Program-made: the position numbers and the translations under genes | Shown: positions 18,969-27,625 of the stretch, piece by piece | Numbering within the stretch: position 1 is the first letter of the stretch | How the letters are laid out: every line of letters begins with the position of its first letter | Source of the DNA: Flavobacterium sp. 83 | GTDB taxonomy: Bacteria > Bacteroidota > Bacteroidia > Flavobacteriales > Flavobacteriaceae | DNA length: 64,000 nt | Assembly (NCBI RefSeq): GCF_000744835.1 | Contig: NZ_JQMS01000001.1 | Coordinates: forward strand, 310,001 to 374,000 | Reading direction: 5' to 3' | The notes under the pieces: generated by a model | What the model was told of the DNA's origin: nothing | The model's database searches: none | The model's input: only the letters and a program-made list of their open reading frames with translations

Positions 18969-19106
18969 TTTTTTATATTTAATCAATGCTTTTAAGGTAG
19001 AGTTTTGAGCTTTTATTTATAAATTATTGATATTCTAATATTTGAAATTTATTTTTAATTTTTAATTAACTTTTTAAGTTAATATTGTAATTATTACCAT
19101 TTTTTA

Positions 19107-20270
19107 TTACTGAATATTACTCAACAATAATAATAGCATTCCTTGTGAGAACTCGCTATAACCAAATGATTTAGAATAATCATTAATGCCATGAGTATCT
19201 CCAGACGTAAATTTAATTAAACCTTCTTTAGATATATATATTCCAAGTTTCTTCAAAACATCAGCCTTTTTATAAATATTTTTATTTGTCAAACTAATGC
19301 TGTACATAAACATTGCTGTTGGTGACGCATCAAAATTATTTGAACTACCCGGAAATTGAGTCCAAAAACCTTCTTTTGTTTTCAAGGAATCCAAACTACT
19401 TAATAGGCCTGTTAACTCTTTCTTATATTCACCCGTGATTGTAGAGTATTTTGACAAAGCTAACAAATACCACCCAATCCCCCTACCCCAGTTAGTAGGA
19501 CCTATTTTTATTTTGGATTTCAACACTATACCATGAGTTGGTAAAAATGTTTCTTTGTCAACACCATATTTAATATAAAAATCCAATTGTTTTTTTGCTA
19601 TGCTTACCGACTTACCATCATGTTTAATTTTATCATATTCCATTAAAAAAGGAACGACCATTCCCAATACATCATCAAGTTGAAAATCTAATTCTTTTCG
19701 ATACATTATAATACCATTTTTATCGGACATTGATAATAATTTTTTATAAACCAAATTCGAAAAATTTAAATATTTATCTTCTTTATAAAATTTGTATAAA
19801 TTTAGCGCTGCCGATCCAAAAGGGACTTGATCAACTTTATCAAAATCAAATATTGGATTACCTTGATTGTCAATTAATTTATCGAATATAATTTTAAATT
19901 CGTTTAATGATTTTCGATTACCTTTCTCAATAAAATATTCAGACAATCCATAATATAAAAAGGCCTTTGGGTAATTATATGTTTTCCAATCACCCGAATG
20001 ATAATCACCTCGTCTCAAATTAAATATCGTCTCTGTAAAACCTTTATGTTCAGCACCCATAACTAAAATATTAGATTTAGCAATTTCAAGGGATTTACTT
20101 GCAATTTGTTCCTCAGGATTACTAACACCAAGAATTGTGTTATTATCTTGAAAATTTTCGAGTTTTGGATATATAAATGGGAAAGTATCAATTATAAAAA
20201 CCAATAGATTTAAGGCAATAGAAACAATTAGAATAATTAATAATTTCTGTTTTGAAATTGTAAAATTCAT
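19107..20270 (-). CDS. Membrane-anchored GH88/GH105-like (alpha/alpha)6-barrel protein
   Basis: A 387-residue protein with a single N-terminal hydrophobic helix (residues 11-29), so probably anchored with its body outside the cytoplasm. The body is alpha-helical; blocks QLDDVLGMVVPFLMEYDK, NWGRGIGWYLLALSKY and SPTAMFMYSI resemble the DD-x-MG, WGRGNGW and SASAMF-type patterns of unsaturated uronyl / rhamnogalacturonyl hydrolases. No characterised homologue is evident to me, so catalytic activity is unproven. Its ATG overlaps the flippase stop by 4 nt (ATGA), which suggests translational coupling. It could trim or edit the polymer made by this locus. Confidence 0.6.
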   Translation of the reverse strand: MNFTISKQKLLIILIVSIALNLLVFIIDTFPFIYPKLENFQDNNTILGVSNPEEQIASKSLEIAKSNILVMGAEHKGFTETIFNLRRGDYHSGDWKTYNYPKAFLYYGLSEYFIEKGNRKSLNEFKIIFDKLIDNQGNPIFDFDKVDQVPFGSAALNLYKFYKEDKYLNFSNLVYKKLLSMSDKNGIIMYRKELDFQLDDVLGMVVPFLMEYDKIKHDGKSVSIAKKQLDFYIKYGVDKETFLPTHGIVLKSKIKIGPTNWGRGIGWYLLALSKYSTITGEYKKELTGLLSSLDSLKTKEGFWTQFPGSSNNFDASPTAMFMYSISLTNKNIYKKADVLKKLGIYISKEGLIKFTSGDTHGINDYSKSFGYSEFSQGMLLLLLSNIQ

Positions 20271-21787
20271 TTAATTTTAGTTTTTATAAATGATGTTATT
20301 AAGGTTTTTTCACTATTATCTAAACCTATAAAATAAATTGAAATTAAATTTATAATTGTTAAAGTTATTGATTTTACAAAAAAATCTAAATAAGAATTTT
20401 GGATTGAAATATTCATAAAATGAAAAGCTAATACTGCAATCGCAGTCACTACAATTATTTTTGATAACACTTTTAATGAGAACGATTTAACATCTAGATT
20501 TATCATTTTTTTCAAAAATAATAATCTCCATAATAATGAAATCGCATTTACTGTAATAATTACAATAAAAATTATTGAGGGATTGCTATAACATCTTAAG
20601 AGTAAATAAGATATTGGCAAACATAAAAATACAAATGACCCCATTGTTATCTGATACCATTTTATATCACCTGTTAGCTGAGCACCAATCATAAGAGGTC
20701 CCGAAATGCATTCTATCAATATACTAATTATACTTAAAGTCACGAAAACAGAAGTGTATTTCGGTGGATTTTTTAACCATAATTCTAAAATAAAATTAAT
20801 ATTAAAAAGAATGGGACAGGCAATAATAAACATTAAAAAGTAAGAAAATTTAGCACTCTGAAAAATCAACTTTAAACATTGTTGTCTATTTCCTGCTGCA
20901 TACTGTTTAATGATTTGAGGATTTATAGCCATTTGAAAATTAGACACAAAACCTTGCACTGTTGTTTGTACTTGCATACTAATTCCGTAAGCAGCATTTA
21001 AAACAGTTCCGAAAAAAAGATTCAATAATATATTTAAACCTTGTCCCCGGGCTACTCCTGCTATATTCCCAAACAAATTCCAACCTGAATAGGACAATAA
21101 AACTTTGTAGAAAGATTTGTCATAATAAAATTGGTATTTACTCTCTTCATATTGCCACTTGCAATACTGTTTATGTCCTGTCCTTACAATAAAAGATATC
21201 AGAAACAATAAACCAGCATAAAGTATTAATTTATCATAAGAAAACACAACCAAAAGATAAACGATTATTAATTTCAAAAACACCTCTACAATGGCCATAT
21301 AGGCATAAATATCCATCTTTTCTCTGGCTACAATCAAAGCATCATAGGGAACTTGTATGATTCCCAAAAGAAAAGTAAAAACAGAAAACTGATACACCCA
21401 ATTAACTGCTACCATCCTATCTAGAGGCAAATTTAATTTATGATTTACAAACCACAACCCTATTGTCTCTGCTAACACTAATACCAAAATAGCTATCGAA
21501 ATATGAATATTAAGTGTGGCATTAAAGGTTTTTTTTAATTGTTCCAAATCATTTTTTCCTATATCAAAAGCCAAAAATCGTTGGGTTGCCGAAGTCATGG
21601 CGCTATTGAAGAAGCTAAACAAAGTGACAATTCCACCTACAATACTATAAACCCCATAATCTTGTACTCCTAATGTATTTAAAACTACTCTCGAAGTATA
21701 TAAACTTACCCCCATTGTAAAAAACATTCTGATGTAGAGAATGAATGTATTTTTGGCAATTCGTTTGTTATTTCCTGAATTAGTCAT
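20267..21787 (-). CDS. Wzx-like flippase (polysaccharide biosynthesis/MOP superfamily)
   Basis: A 506-residue integral membrane protein with about 12-14 hydrophobic helices, starting RIAKNTFILYIRMFFTMGVS and followed by SRVVLNTLGVQDYGVYSIVGG, which is typical of flippases for undecaprenyl-linked repeat units in Bacteroidota. NAAYGISMQVQTTVQGFVSN near residue 260 and the mid-protein PQIIKQYAAGN also fit. It would move the lipid-linked oligosaccharide to the periplasmic face for polymerisation. The downstream GH88/GH105-like gene overlaps its stop codon by 4 nt. Confidence 0.9.
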   Translation of the reverse strand: MTNSGNNKRIAKNTFILYIRMFFTMGVSLYTSRVVLNTLGVQDYGVYSIVGGIVTLFSFFNSAMTSATQRFLAFDIGKNDLEQLKKTFNATLNIHISIAILVLVLAETIGLWFVNHKLNLPLDRMVAVNWVYQFSVFTFLLGIIQVPYDALIVAREKMDIYAYMAIVEVFLKLIIVYLLVVFSYDKLILYAGLLFLISFIVRTGHKQYCKWQYEESKYQFYYDKSFYKVLLSYSGWNLFGNIAGVARGQGLNILLNLFFGTVLNAAYGISMQVQTTVQGFVSNFQMAINPQIIKQYAAGNRQQCLKLIFQSAKFSYFLMFIIACPILFNINFILELWLKNPPKYTSVFVTLSIISILIECISGPLMIGAQLTGDIKWYQITMGSFVFLCLPISYLLLRCYSNPSIIFIVIITVNAISLLWRLLFLKKMINLDVKSFSLKVLSKIIVVTAIAVLAFHFMNISIQNSYLDFFVKSITLTIINLISIYFIGLDNSEKTLITSFIKTKIK

Positions 21788-21844
21788 TATTTTTTATATC
21801 GTTTATGCTGCGTTATACTGAAACTTGATTTAATCTTTAAGGCT

Positions 21845-22969
21845 TTATTCAAAATAATTCAATGTAGCGTACCCGCCATCTTTTAGGTATTGTTCTTTTC
21901 GCATCAATTTCAAGTCTGACTGCATCATATCTTTTACCAAGGCTGGTAAATCATATTTGCATTCCCAGCCTAGTTTTGTTTTCGCTTTGGTTGGATCACC
22001 AATCAACAAATCAACTTCGGTCGGTCTAAAATATTTAGGATCAACTGCTAATACTTCTTTTCCAATCTCCAGTTGGAATGCTGGATTGCTACACGATTTA
22101 ATATAGCCTTTTTCTTCAACCCCTTCTCCTACAAATTCTAACTCAATGCCTACTTCTGCAAAACTCATTCGAACAAAATCTCTCACTGGAGTCGTTTTTC
22201 CTGTAGCAATGACCCAATCCTCTGCTTCATCAGCCTGCAAAATCATCCACATCATGCGAACGTAATCTTTGGCATGTCCCCAATCTCTTTTAGCATCTAA
22301 GTTTCCTAAATACAATTTATCTTGTAAAGCCAATGCAATTCTAGAAGTCGCTCTTGTAATTTTACGCGTTACGAAAGTTTCCCCACGAATAGGAGATTCA
22401 TGATTAAACAAAATACCATTACAGGCATACATGCCATACGCTTCTCTATAGTTTACTGTAATCCAAAAAGCGTACATTTTAGCCACAGCATAAGGCGAAC
22501 GAGGGTAAAATGGTGTTGTTTCTGATTGTGGTACTTCTTGTACTTTACCATACAACTCCGAAGTGGAAGCTTGATAAATACGGGTCTTTTTTTCTAACCC
22601 TAATAAACGAACGGCATCAAGGATACGCAAAGTTCCCAATCCATCCGCATTCCCAGTATATTCAGGTGTTTCAAAAGAAACAGCCACATGACTCATTGCA
22701 GCTAAATTATAAATTTCATCGGGCTGGATTTCTTTAATCAGACTAATCAAATTAGTACTATCCGTCATGTCACCGTAATGTAAAAAGAAGTTTCGATGAT
22801 CTACATGTGGATCTTGGTACAAATGGTCAATACGATCCGTATTAAATAAAGACGAACGTCTTTTTAATCCGTGGACGATGTATCCTTTTTTTAATAAAAA
22901 CTCACTTAGGTAAGCCCCGTCTTGTCCTGTTACCCCAGTAATAAATGCTGTTTTTTGTACTGCACTCAT
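21845..22969 (-). CDS. gmd: GDP-mannose 4,6-dehydratase
   Basis: Converts GDP-D-mannose to GDP-4-keto-6-deoxy-D-mannose using NADP. The glycine motif [15 protein letters not shown] is at residues 12-26. [25 protein letters not shown], and the catalytic [12 protein letters not shown] with YxxxK follow, as do [16 protein letters not shown] and [10 protein letters not shown]. Length 374 aa is normal. Together with fcl and manC it forms a GDP-L-fucose supply set. The gap to fcl (about 115 bp) is filled by a small heptanucleotide repeat, unlike the 7-nt gap between manC and fcl. Confidence 0.97.
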   Translation of the reverse strand: MSAVQKTAFITGVTGQDGAYLSEFLLKKGYIVHGLKRRSSLFNTDRIDHLYQDPHVDHRNFFLHYGDMTDSTNLISLIKEIQPDEIYNLAAMSHVAVSFETPEYTGNADGLGTLRILDAVRLLGLEKKTRIYQASTSELYGKVQEVPQSETTPFYPRSPYAVAKMYAFWITVNYREAYGMYACNGILFNHESPIRGETFVTRKITRATSRIALALQDKLYLGNLDAKRDWGHAKDYVRMMWMILQADEAEDWVIATGKTTPVRDFVRMSFAEVGIELEFVGEGVEEKGYIKSCSNPAFQLEIGKEVLAVDPKYFRPTEVDLLIGDPTKAKTKLGWECKYDLPALVKDMMQSDLKLMRKEQYLKDGGYATLNYFE

Positions 22970-22972
22970 ATT

Positions 22973-23080
22973 CGTTATTCGTTGTTCGTTGTTTCTTGTT
23001 CGTTGTTTGTTCGTTGTTTGTTCGAAATACGAGAATCGTTTTTCGCTTTTTCTTCAACGATGGACGGTCAACGATGGCCG
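22973..23080. repeat. Short heptanucleotide repeat array between fcl and gmd
   Basis: About 108 bp made largely of 7-base units beginning with cg: cgttatt, cgttgtt, cgaaata, cgagaat, cgttttt, cgatgga, cggtcaa, cgatggc. Some units are shortened or doubled (for example tttcttgtt and tttgtt inserts). The units match or resemble those of the large array at 25065-25815. It starts 4 nt upstream of the gmd ATG, so it lies in the leader of gmd and in the fcl-gmd transcript. Confidence 0.7.
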
Positions 23081-23083
23081 AAT

Positions 23084-24034
23084 TTACATCTTCATTTGCT
23101 TAAACTGGTCAATGTTCTCTAAAAACCAACTGTAGGTCTTTTGTATTCCTTCCTCTAATTGTACTTGATGTTTCCATCCCAAAGCATGCATTTTGGAAAT
23201 ATCCATTAATTTTCTTGGAGTCCCGTCCGGTTTGCTGCTATCCCAAATAATTTCCCCTTGATGCCCAATAATTTTTTGGATGGTTTCTGACAATTGCTTA
23301 ATGGTTAAATCCTCACCCGTACCTATGTTATATAAATAATCCGGCAGTTTGTTTTCTAAAGCAAACACAACAGATTGTGCCATATCATCCACAAACAGAA
23401 ATTCCCTCATAGGTGTCCCGCTTCCCCAAAGGGTAACCGGAGCATTATTATTTATTTTAGCCTCATGAAATTTACGTATCATAGCCGGTAAAACATGTGA
23501 CGTATTCAAATCAAAATTATCATGAGTACCATAAAGATTTGTAGGCATCAAACTCACATAATCCTTTCCAAATTGCTTTCTGATTGCCTGACAGGTTTTC
23601 ACTCCAGTAATTTTTGCAATAGCGTACCATTCATTGGTTGGCTCCAAAGTATCTGTTAACAAATACTCTTCTTTTAAAGGTTGTGGTGCCCGTTTTGGAT
23701 AAATACAAGAACTTCCTAAAAAAATAAATTTCTCCACACCAGATTGCAATGCTGTGTCGATTAGATTATTCTGTATTTGCATGTTTTCCATAATAAATTG
23801 ATATGGAAAATCATTGTTCGCTAATATCCCGCCCACTTTTGCAGCAGCATCAATAATAACTTCCGGTTTTTCATTGGCCATGAAAGCGGCAACTTCCTGT
23901 TGCTTCCTCAGGTCCAACTCCTTACTGGAAACTCCAATCAAGTTAGTATAGCCTTTTTCAGTAAGCATTCGCCAGATGGCGCTTCCCACCATACCATTGT
24001 GTCCTGCTATATATATTTTGGTGCCTTTACTCAC
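23084..24034 (-). CDS. fcl: GDP-L-fucose synthase (GDP-4-keto-6-deoxymannose 3,5-epimerase/4-reductase)
   Basis: Second enzyme of GDP-L-fucose synthesis. It has the N-terminal YIAGHNGMVGSAIWR motif, DAAAKVGGILANN, the catalytic GSSCIYPK and YAIAKITGVK (YxxxK), then MPTNLYGTHDNFD and MREFLFVDDMA. Length 316 aa is normal. The start is GTG at 24034 (MSKGTKIYIAG); there is no in-frame ATG before the glycine-rich motif. It begins 7 nt after the manC stop, so the two are co-transcribed. Confidence 0.96.
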   Translation of the reverse strand: MSKGTKIYIAGHNGMVGSAIWRMLTEKGYTNLIGVSSKELDLRKQQEVAAFMANEKPEVIIDAAAKVGGILANNDFPYQFIMENMQIQNNLIDTALQSGVEKFIFLGSSCIYPKRAPQPLKEEYLLTDTLEPTNEWYAIAKITGVKTCQAIRKQFGKDYVSLMPTNLYGTHDNFDLNTSHVLPAMIRKFHEAKINNNAPVTLWGSGTPMREFLFVDDMAQSVVFALENKLPDYLYNIGTGEDLTIKQLSETIQKIIGHQGEIIWDSSKPDGTPRKLMDISKMHALGWKHQVQLEEGIQKTYSWFLENIDQFKQMKM

Positions 24035-24041
24035 AATTTTA

Positions 24042-25049
24042 TTAATTCAATAAATCAGAATTGGCTCTTTCTAATGCACTATACACACTTTTCACATCTT
24101 GTGAAAACTCTTTTTTCAAAATTAAATTAGCAGTAGGAGTATAAACGAATATGGTATCTTTTACCCCGATGAAAGCAGTATAATTATCGGTTCCAATCAC
24201 CATATTTCCGTTTTCGTCAACTTTGTGCCCAATAGTCAATAAATAATCGTAAACCGATTCAAAAGAACCCAAATCAGACCAAGCAAATTGAGACGTAACC
24301 ACTTTAATTTTTTTACTTCGCTCCATTACTGCATAATCAATGCTGATAGAAGGAATATCAAGAGATAAATCTAAATCTAAATTTCCTGCTGTATTATTTT
24401 CCCATGCTATTCTTGACTTTTCATATACTTCAGGATGAAAAGATTTTAGCTCTTCCAATAAAACACTGGCTTTAAAACAAAACATCCCACTATTCCACAA
24501 AAAATTACCTTTTGCTATAAAAGCAGCTGCAGTAACCTGGTTGGGTTTTTCTCTAAAAGAAACTACATCATCTCCTTTACGCTCGATATACCCGTATCCA
24601 ATTTCTGGTTTTGTAGGTACTATTCCAAAAGTAACGATAAACCCATTTAATGCTTTCTCAACCGCTTCATTAATTGCTTTTTCATAAGGGACCACATCAT
24701 CAATAATATGATCTGATGGAGTAACAATTAATATATCATCCGGTTGCGAAGCAAAAGCAGCAAACGCAATAGCAGCAGCCGTATTTCGTGGAGTTGATTC
24801 AATTATATCAATATATTGTGTACTTGATTTTTCTAAAACATTTCTACTCAAATGACAGTTATCAATATTACCGACAACCATCACTTTATCAGCAATATTA
24901 CGGTTCCGATCCACAGTCATTTCAAATAAAGATTTACCGTCAAATATATCCAGGTATTGTTTTGGTTGACTTTTTCGTGATAAAGGCCATAACCTACTAC
25001 CTACTCCTCCAGTAAGAATGACGTGTGTAATTGATTTTTTGTTTTCCAT
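24042..25049 (-). CDS. manC: Mannose-1-phosphate guanylyltransferase
   Basis: Makes GDP-mannose from GTP and mannose-1-phosphate. Signature HVILTGGVGSRLWPLSRKSQ followed by PKQYLDIF at residues 9-35, VTPSDHII near residue 108, EIGYGYIE, the FREKPN block and NSGMFCFKA. At 335 aa it is the single-domain form without the phosphomannose isomerase half. First gene of the manC-fcl-gmd group. Its leader is the long heptanucleotide array that ends about 15 nt before the ATG, an odd place for such a repeat. Confidence 0.95.
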   Translation of the reverse strand: MENKKSITHVILTGGVGSRLWPLSRKSQPKQYLDIFDGKSLFEMTVDRNRNIADKVMVVGNIDNCHLSRNVLEKSSTQYIDIIESTPRNTAAAIAFAAFASQPDDILIVTPSDHIIDDVVPYEKAINEAVEKALNGFIVTFGIVPTKPEIGYGYIERKGDDVVSFREKPNQVTAAAFIAKGNFLWNSGMFCFKASVLLEELKSFHPEVYEKSRIAWENNTAGNLDLDLSLDIPSISIDYAVMERSKKIKVVTSQFAWSDLGSFESVYDYLLTIGHKVDENGNMVIGTDNYTAFIGVKDTIFVYTPTANLILKKEFSQDVKSVYSALERANSDLLN

Positions 25050-25064
25050 GTTTTATTTTTTATT

Positions 25065-25815
25065 CGTTTACCGATGTTCGTTATTCGATGTCCGTTTACC
25101 GTTATTCGTTATTCAATGTCCGTTAACCGATGTTCGCTTTTCGATGGACGATGTTCGTTAACCGTTATTCGATGTCCGTTGACCGTTGTTCGATGTCCGT
25201 TGACCGATGAACGATTTTCGATGGACGGGAAAACGAAAGACGATGGACGATTTTCGTTGACCGTTATTCGATGTCCGTTGACCGTTGTTCGTTGACCGAT
25301 GTTCGCTTTTCGATGGACGAGAAAACGAAAGACGATGGACGATTTTCGTTGACCGATGGACGATGTTCGCTTTTCGATGGACGGGAAAACGAAAGACGAT
25401 GGACGATTTTCGTTGACCGTTATTCGATGTCCGTTGACCGTTGTTCGATGTCCGTTCACCGATGGACGATGTTCACTTTTCGATGGACGGGAAAACGAAA
25501 GACGATGGACGATTTTCGTTGACCGATGTTCGCTTTTCGATGGACGAGAAAACGAAAGACGATGGACGATTTTCGTTGACCGATGTTCACTTTTCGATGG
25601 ACGGGAAAACGAAAGACGATGGACGATTTTCGTTGACCGTTATTCGATGTCCGTTGACCGATGGACGATTTTCGTTGACCGATGTTCGTTAACCGTTGAC
25701 CGTTATTCGATGTCCGTTAACCGATGTTCGCTTTTCGATGGACGGGAAAACGAAAGACGATGGACGAGAAACCGATGTTCGTTATTCGATGGACGCTTTT
25801 CGATGGACGGAAAAT
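25065..25815. repeat. Large heptanucleotide (CGNNNNN) tandem repeat array
   Basis: About 750 bp that can be parsed almost entirely into 7-base units starting with cg: cgatgtc, cgttgac, cgttatt, cgttgtt, cgatgtt, cgctttt, cgatgga, cgaaaga, cgatttt. A single 8-base unit, cgggaaaa or cgagaaaa, recurs. The core cgaaaga after it starts at 25234, 25326, 25390, 25496, 25553, 25610 and 25751. All six distances (92, 64, 106, 57, 57, 141) equal a multiple of 7 plus 1, so the heptad register is kept strictly across the array. The array fills the gap between the TviB-like gene and manC. Open frames across it on both strands are by-products of the low stop-codon density. Confidence 0.9.
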
Positions 25816-25834
25816 GATGATTGCTATACAATTT

Positions 25835-27118
25835 TTACAATCTACCATCAACAGCTCTTCCCAAAACTCCTTTTACATCATACAAAATACTATTTGAATT
25901 TTGTAATCTTGAAAAGTCCAAATTTAAAAAGTCTGTATGCGCAACCCCCAAAACAATGGCATCAAACGTAGTATTGGGCAATGTATTTAAGGTAGTTAGT
26001 TTATATTCTTTTTTTACAGCATCAGGATCAGCCAATGAATCATATATTGTCACCGTAATGCCATAATCCGTTAAAGCGGCAATAACATCTACAATCTTTG
26101 TATTGCGAACATCAGGGCAGTTTTCCTTGAAAGTGATTCCAAGCATCAAGAGTGTTGCTCCATTTACAGAAATCCCTTTCTTAATCATCAGTTTTACAAT
26201 TTGAGAAGCTACGTATTCCCCCATACTATCATTTAGGCGCCTTCCGGCTAAAATAATCTCTGGATGATACCCCATTTCCTGCGCTTTTTGAGCTAAATAA
26301 TAAGGATCTACACCAATACAATGTCCTCCTACCAAACCAGGTTTGAAAGGAAGAAAATTCCATTTGGTTCCGGCCGCTTCTAAAACAGCCTGTGTGTCAA
26401 TGTTTATTAAGTTGAAAATTTTGGACAACTCATTCACAAAAGCAATATTAATATCACGCTGTGAGTTTTCAATTACTTTGGCTGCCTCGGCTACTTTTAT
26501 TGTTGGTGCCAAATGAGTACCGGCTGTAATCACAGACTGATACAATTTATTTACTTTTTGAGCAGTTTCTGGTGTAGAACCAGAAGTCACTTTTAATATT
26601 TTATCAACGGTATGCTCTTTATCGCCTGGATTAATTCTTTCAGGAGAATAGCCCACAAAGAAATCAACATTGAATTGTAAACCCGAAACGCTTTCCAAAA
26701 CAGGCACACACTCTTCTTCTGTAACTCCTGGATAAACTGTCGATTCATAAATGACAACATCTCCCTTTTTCAATAATTTCCCTACCGTTTCACTTGATTT
26801 GTATAAAGGAGTCAGATCCGGTCTGTTGTTTTTATCAACAGGCGTAGGTACAGTTACGATATAATAACTACAAGTTGCAATATCTTCTGGAATTGTAGAG
26901 CAATATAAACCTATACTAGCATTGTTTTTTTGAAGAAGTACTTTTTGCAATACAGCATCGGAAACTTCAAAAGTAGTATCGGTACCAGATTGCAATGAAG
27001 CAACTCTGGATGCATTGATGTCAAACCCAACAACCGCATATTTTGTTGCAAATAACCGCGCTAATGGCAACCCAACATACCCAAGACCAATTACCGCTAT
27101 TTTTATATTTGAGCTCAT
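25835..27118 (-). CDS. UDP-N-acetylhexosamine 6-dehydrogenase (TviB/VipA/WbpA-type)
   Basis: Oxidises C6 of a UDP-N-acetylhexosamine (GlcNAc or GalNAc) to the uronic acid with NAD. The N-terminal Rossmann motif is IAVIGLGYVGLPLARLF; the catalytic domain has AKVIENSQRDINIAFVNEL and the cysteine motif GLVGGHCIGVDPYYL near residue 265; the C-terminal domain has LGITFKENCPDVRNTKIVDV. Length 427 aa fits the TviB branch rather than UDP-glucose dehydrogenase. A WbpP/TviC-like 4-epimerase lies upstream, so the pair could yield a GalNAcA-type sugar. Substrate assignment is from family resemblance only. Confidence 0.88.
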   Translation of the reverse strand: MSSNIKIAVIGLGYVGLPLARLFATKYAVVGFDINASRVASLQSGTDTTFEVSDAVLQKVLLQKNNASIGLYCSTIPEDIATCSYYIVTVPTPVDKNNRPDLTPLYKSSETVGKLLKKGDVVIYESTVYPGVTEEECVPVLESVSGLQFNVDFFVGYSPERINPGDKEHTVDKILKVTSGSTPETAQKVNKLYQSVITAGTHLAPTIKVAEAAKVIENSQRDINIAFVNELSKIFNLINIDTQAVLEAAGTKWNFLPFKPGLVGGHCIGVDPYYLAQKAQEMGYHPEIILAGRRLNDSMGEYVASQIVKLMIKKGISVNGATLLMLGITFKENCPDVRNTKIVDVIAALTDYGITVTIYDSLADPDAVKKEYKLTTLNTLPNTTFDAIVLGVAHTDFLNLDFSRLQNSNSILYDVKGVLGRAVDGRL

Positions 27119-27164
27119 TTTTAGAAAAAACTAATTCACAAATGTCAATTTCAATGTACCGCTT

Positions 27165-27200
27165 CGCGCTTCCTACTCACACATTTGAGCAGGAAGCGCG
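27165..27200 (-). promoter_or_regulatory. GC-rich leader hairpin upstream of the TviB-like gene
   Basis: The arms cgcgcttcct and aggaagcgcg pair perfectly over 10 bp, extended inward by ctc/gag after one mismatch. It stands out as GC-rich within an AT-rich gap, 47 nt before the start codon at 27118. No T run follows on the minus strand, so it is not a classic terminator. It may be an RNA structure or a small palindromic repeat. Confidence 0.55.
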
Positions 27201-27420
27201 CTGTTATTTCCGTACAAATATAAAAATATAAACCAATATTTTCACTGAATTGTAAGAACTCTATGTTGTGAAATTATTAACTTTTCTTTAAAAAAAACAT
27301 AACATTCTGTAAACCAATACAAAAGAAATAACTAACAACAGCTCATTTCAGACAAAAAATTGTTTAAAAAAAATAATTCTAAATAATTTTAATGAAGACA
27401 AACTGAGTTTTAAATACAAT

Positions 27421-27469
27421 AAAAAAATGCTCAAAATAACATATACTTATATTACTAGAGCATTTTTTT
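27421..27469 (-). terminator. Candidate leader terminator downstream of the UpxY-like gene
   Basis: The arms aaaaaaatgctc and gagcattttttt pair over 12 bp around an AT-rich loop of about 25 bases. In the minus-strand transcript the second arm ends in a run of seven U, as in an intrinsic terminator. It lies about 157 nt after the UpxY stop, in front of the long biosynthetic operon, and would be a natural target of antitermination. Confidence 0.55.
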
Positions 27470-27625
27470 AAACAATTATATTGATTCTTCAGAAACTAAT
27501 ACACCAAATCTATAAATGTATAATACACCGATGCCTTTTTTACAATTTAAATCAATAGTTATAATTATACGAAAAAAATCAAAAATGACGCACTGCTTAC
27601 TATAAAAATAACTCCATTTGCATTT

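Larger units (their letters stand above)
27119..27625. other. Leader region downstream of the UpxY-like gene
   Basis: About 507 bp between the antiterminator gene and the next biosynthetic gene, with no credible ORF. It contains an intrinsic-terminator-like hairpin (27421-27469) and a GC-rich hairpin (27165-27200), both listed separately. The rest is AT-rich. This is where an UpxY-type regulator would be expected to act. Confidence 0.6.

Noticed and set aside
25065..25815. CRISPR array.
   Set aside because: There are no constant-length repeats separated by unique spacers; the whole stretch is made of short repeating words, and no cas gene is nearby.
25074..25817. Several open reading frames of 70-150 codons on both strands between the TviB-like gene and manC.
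   Set aside because: They all lie in the heptanucleotide array, overlap each other in different frames and translate to repetitive peptides. The repeat words simply lack stop codons in most phases.
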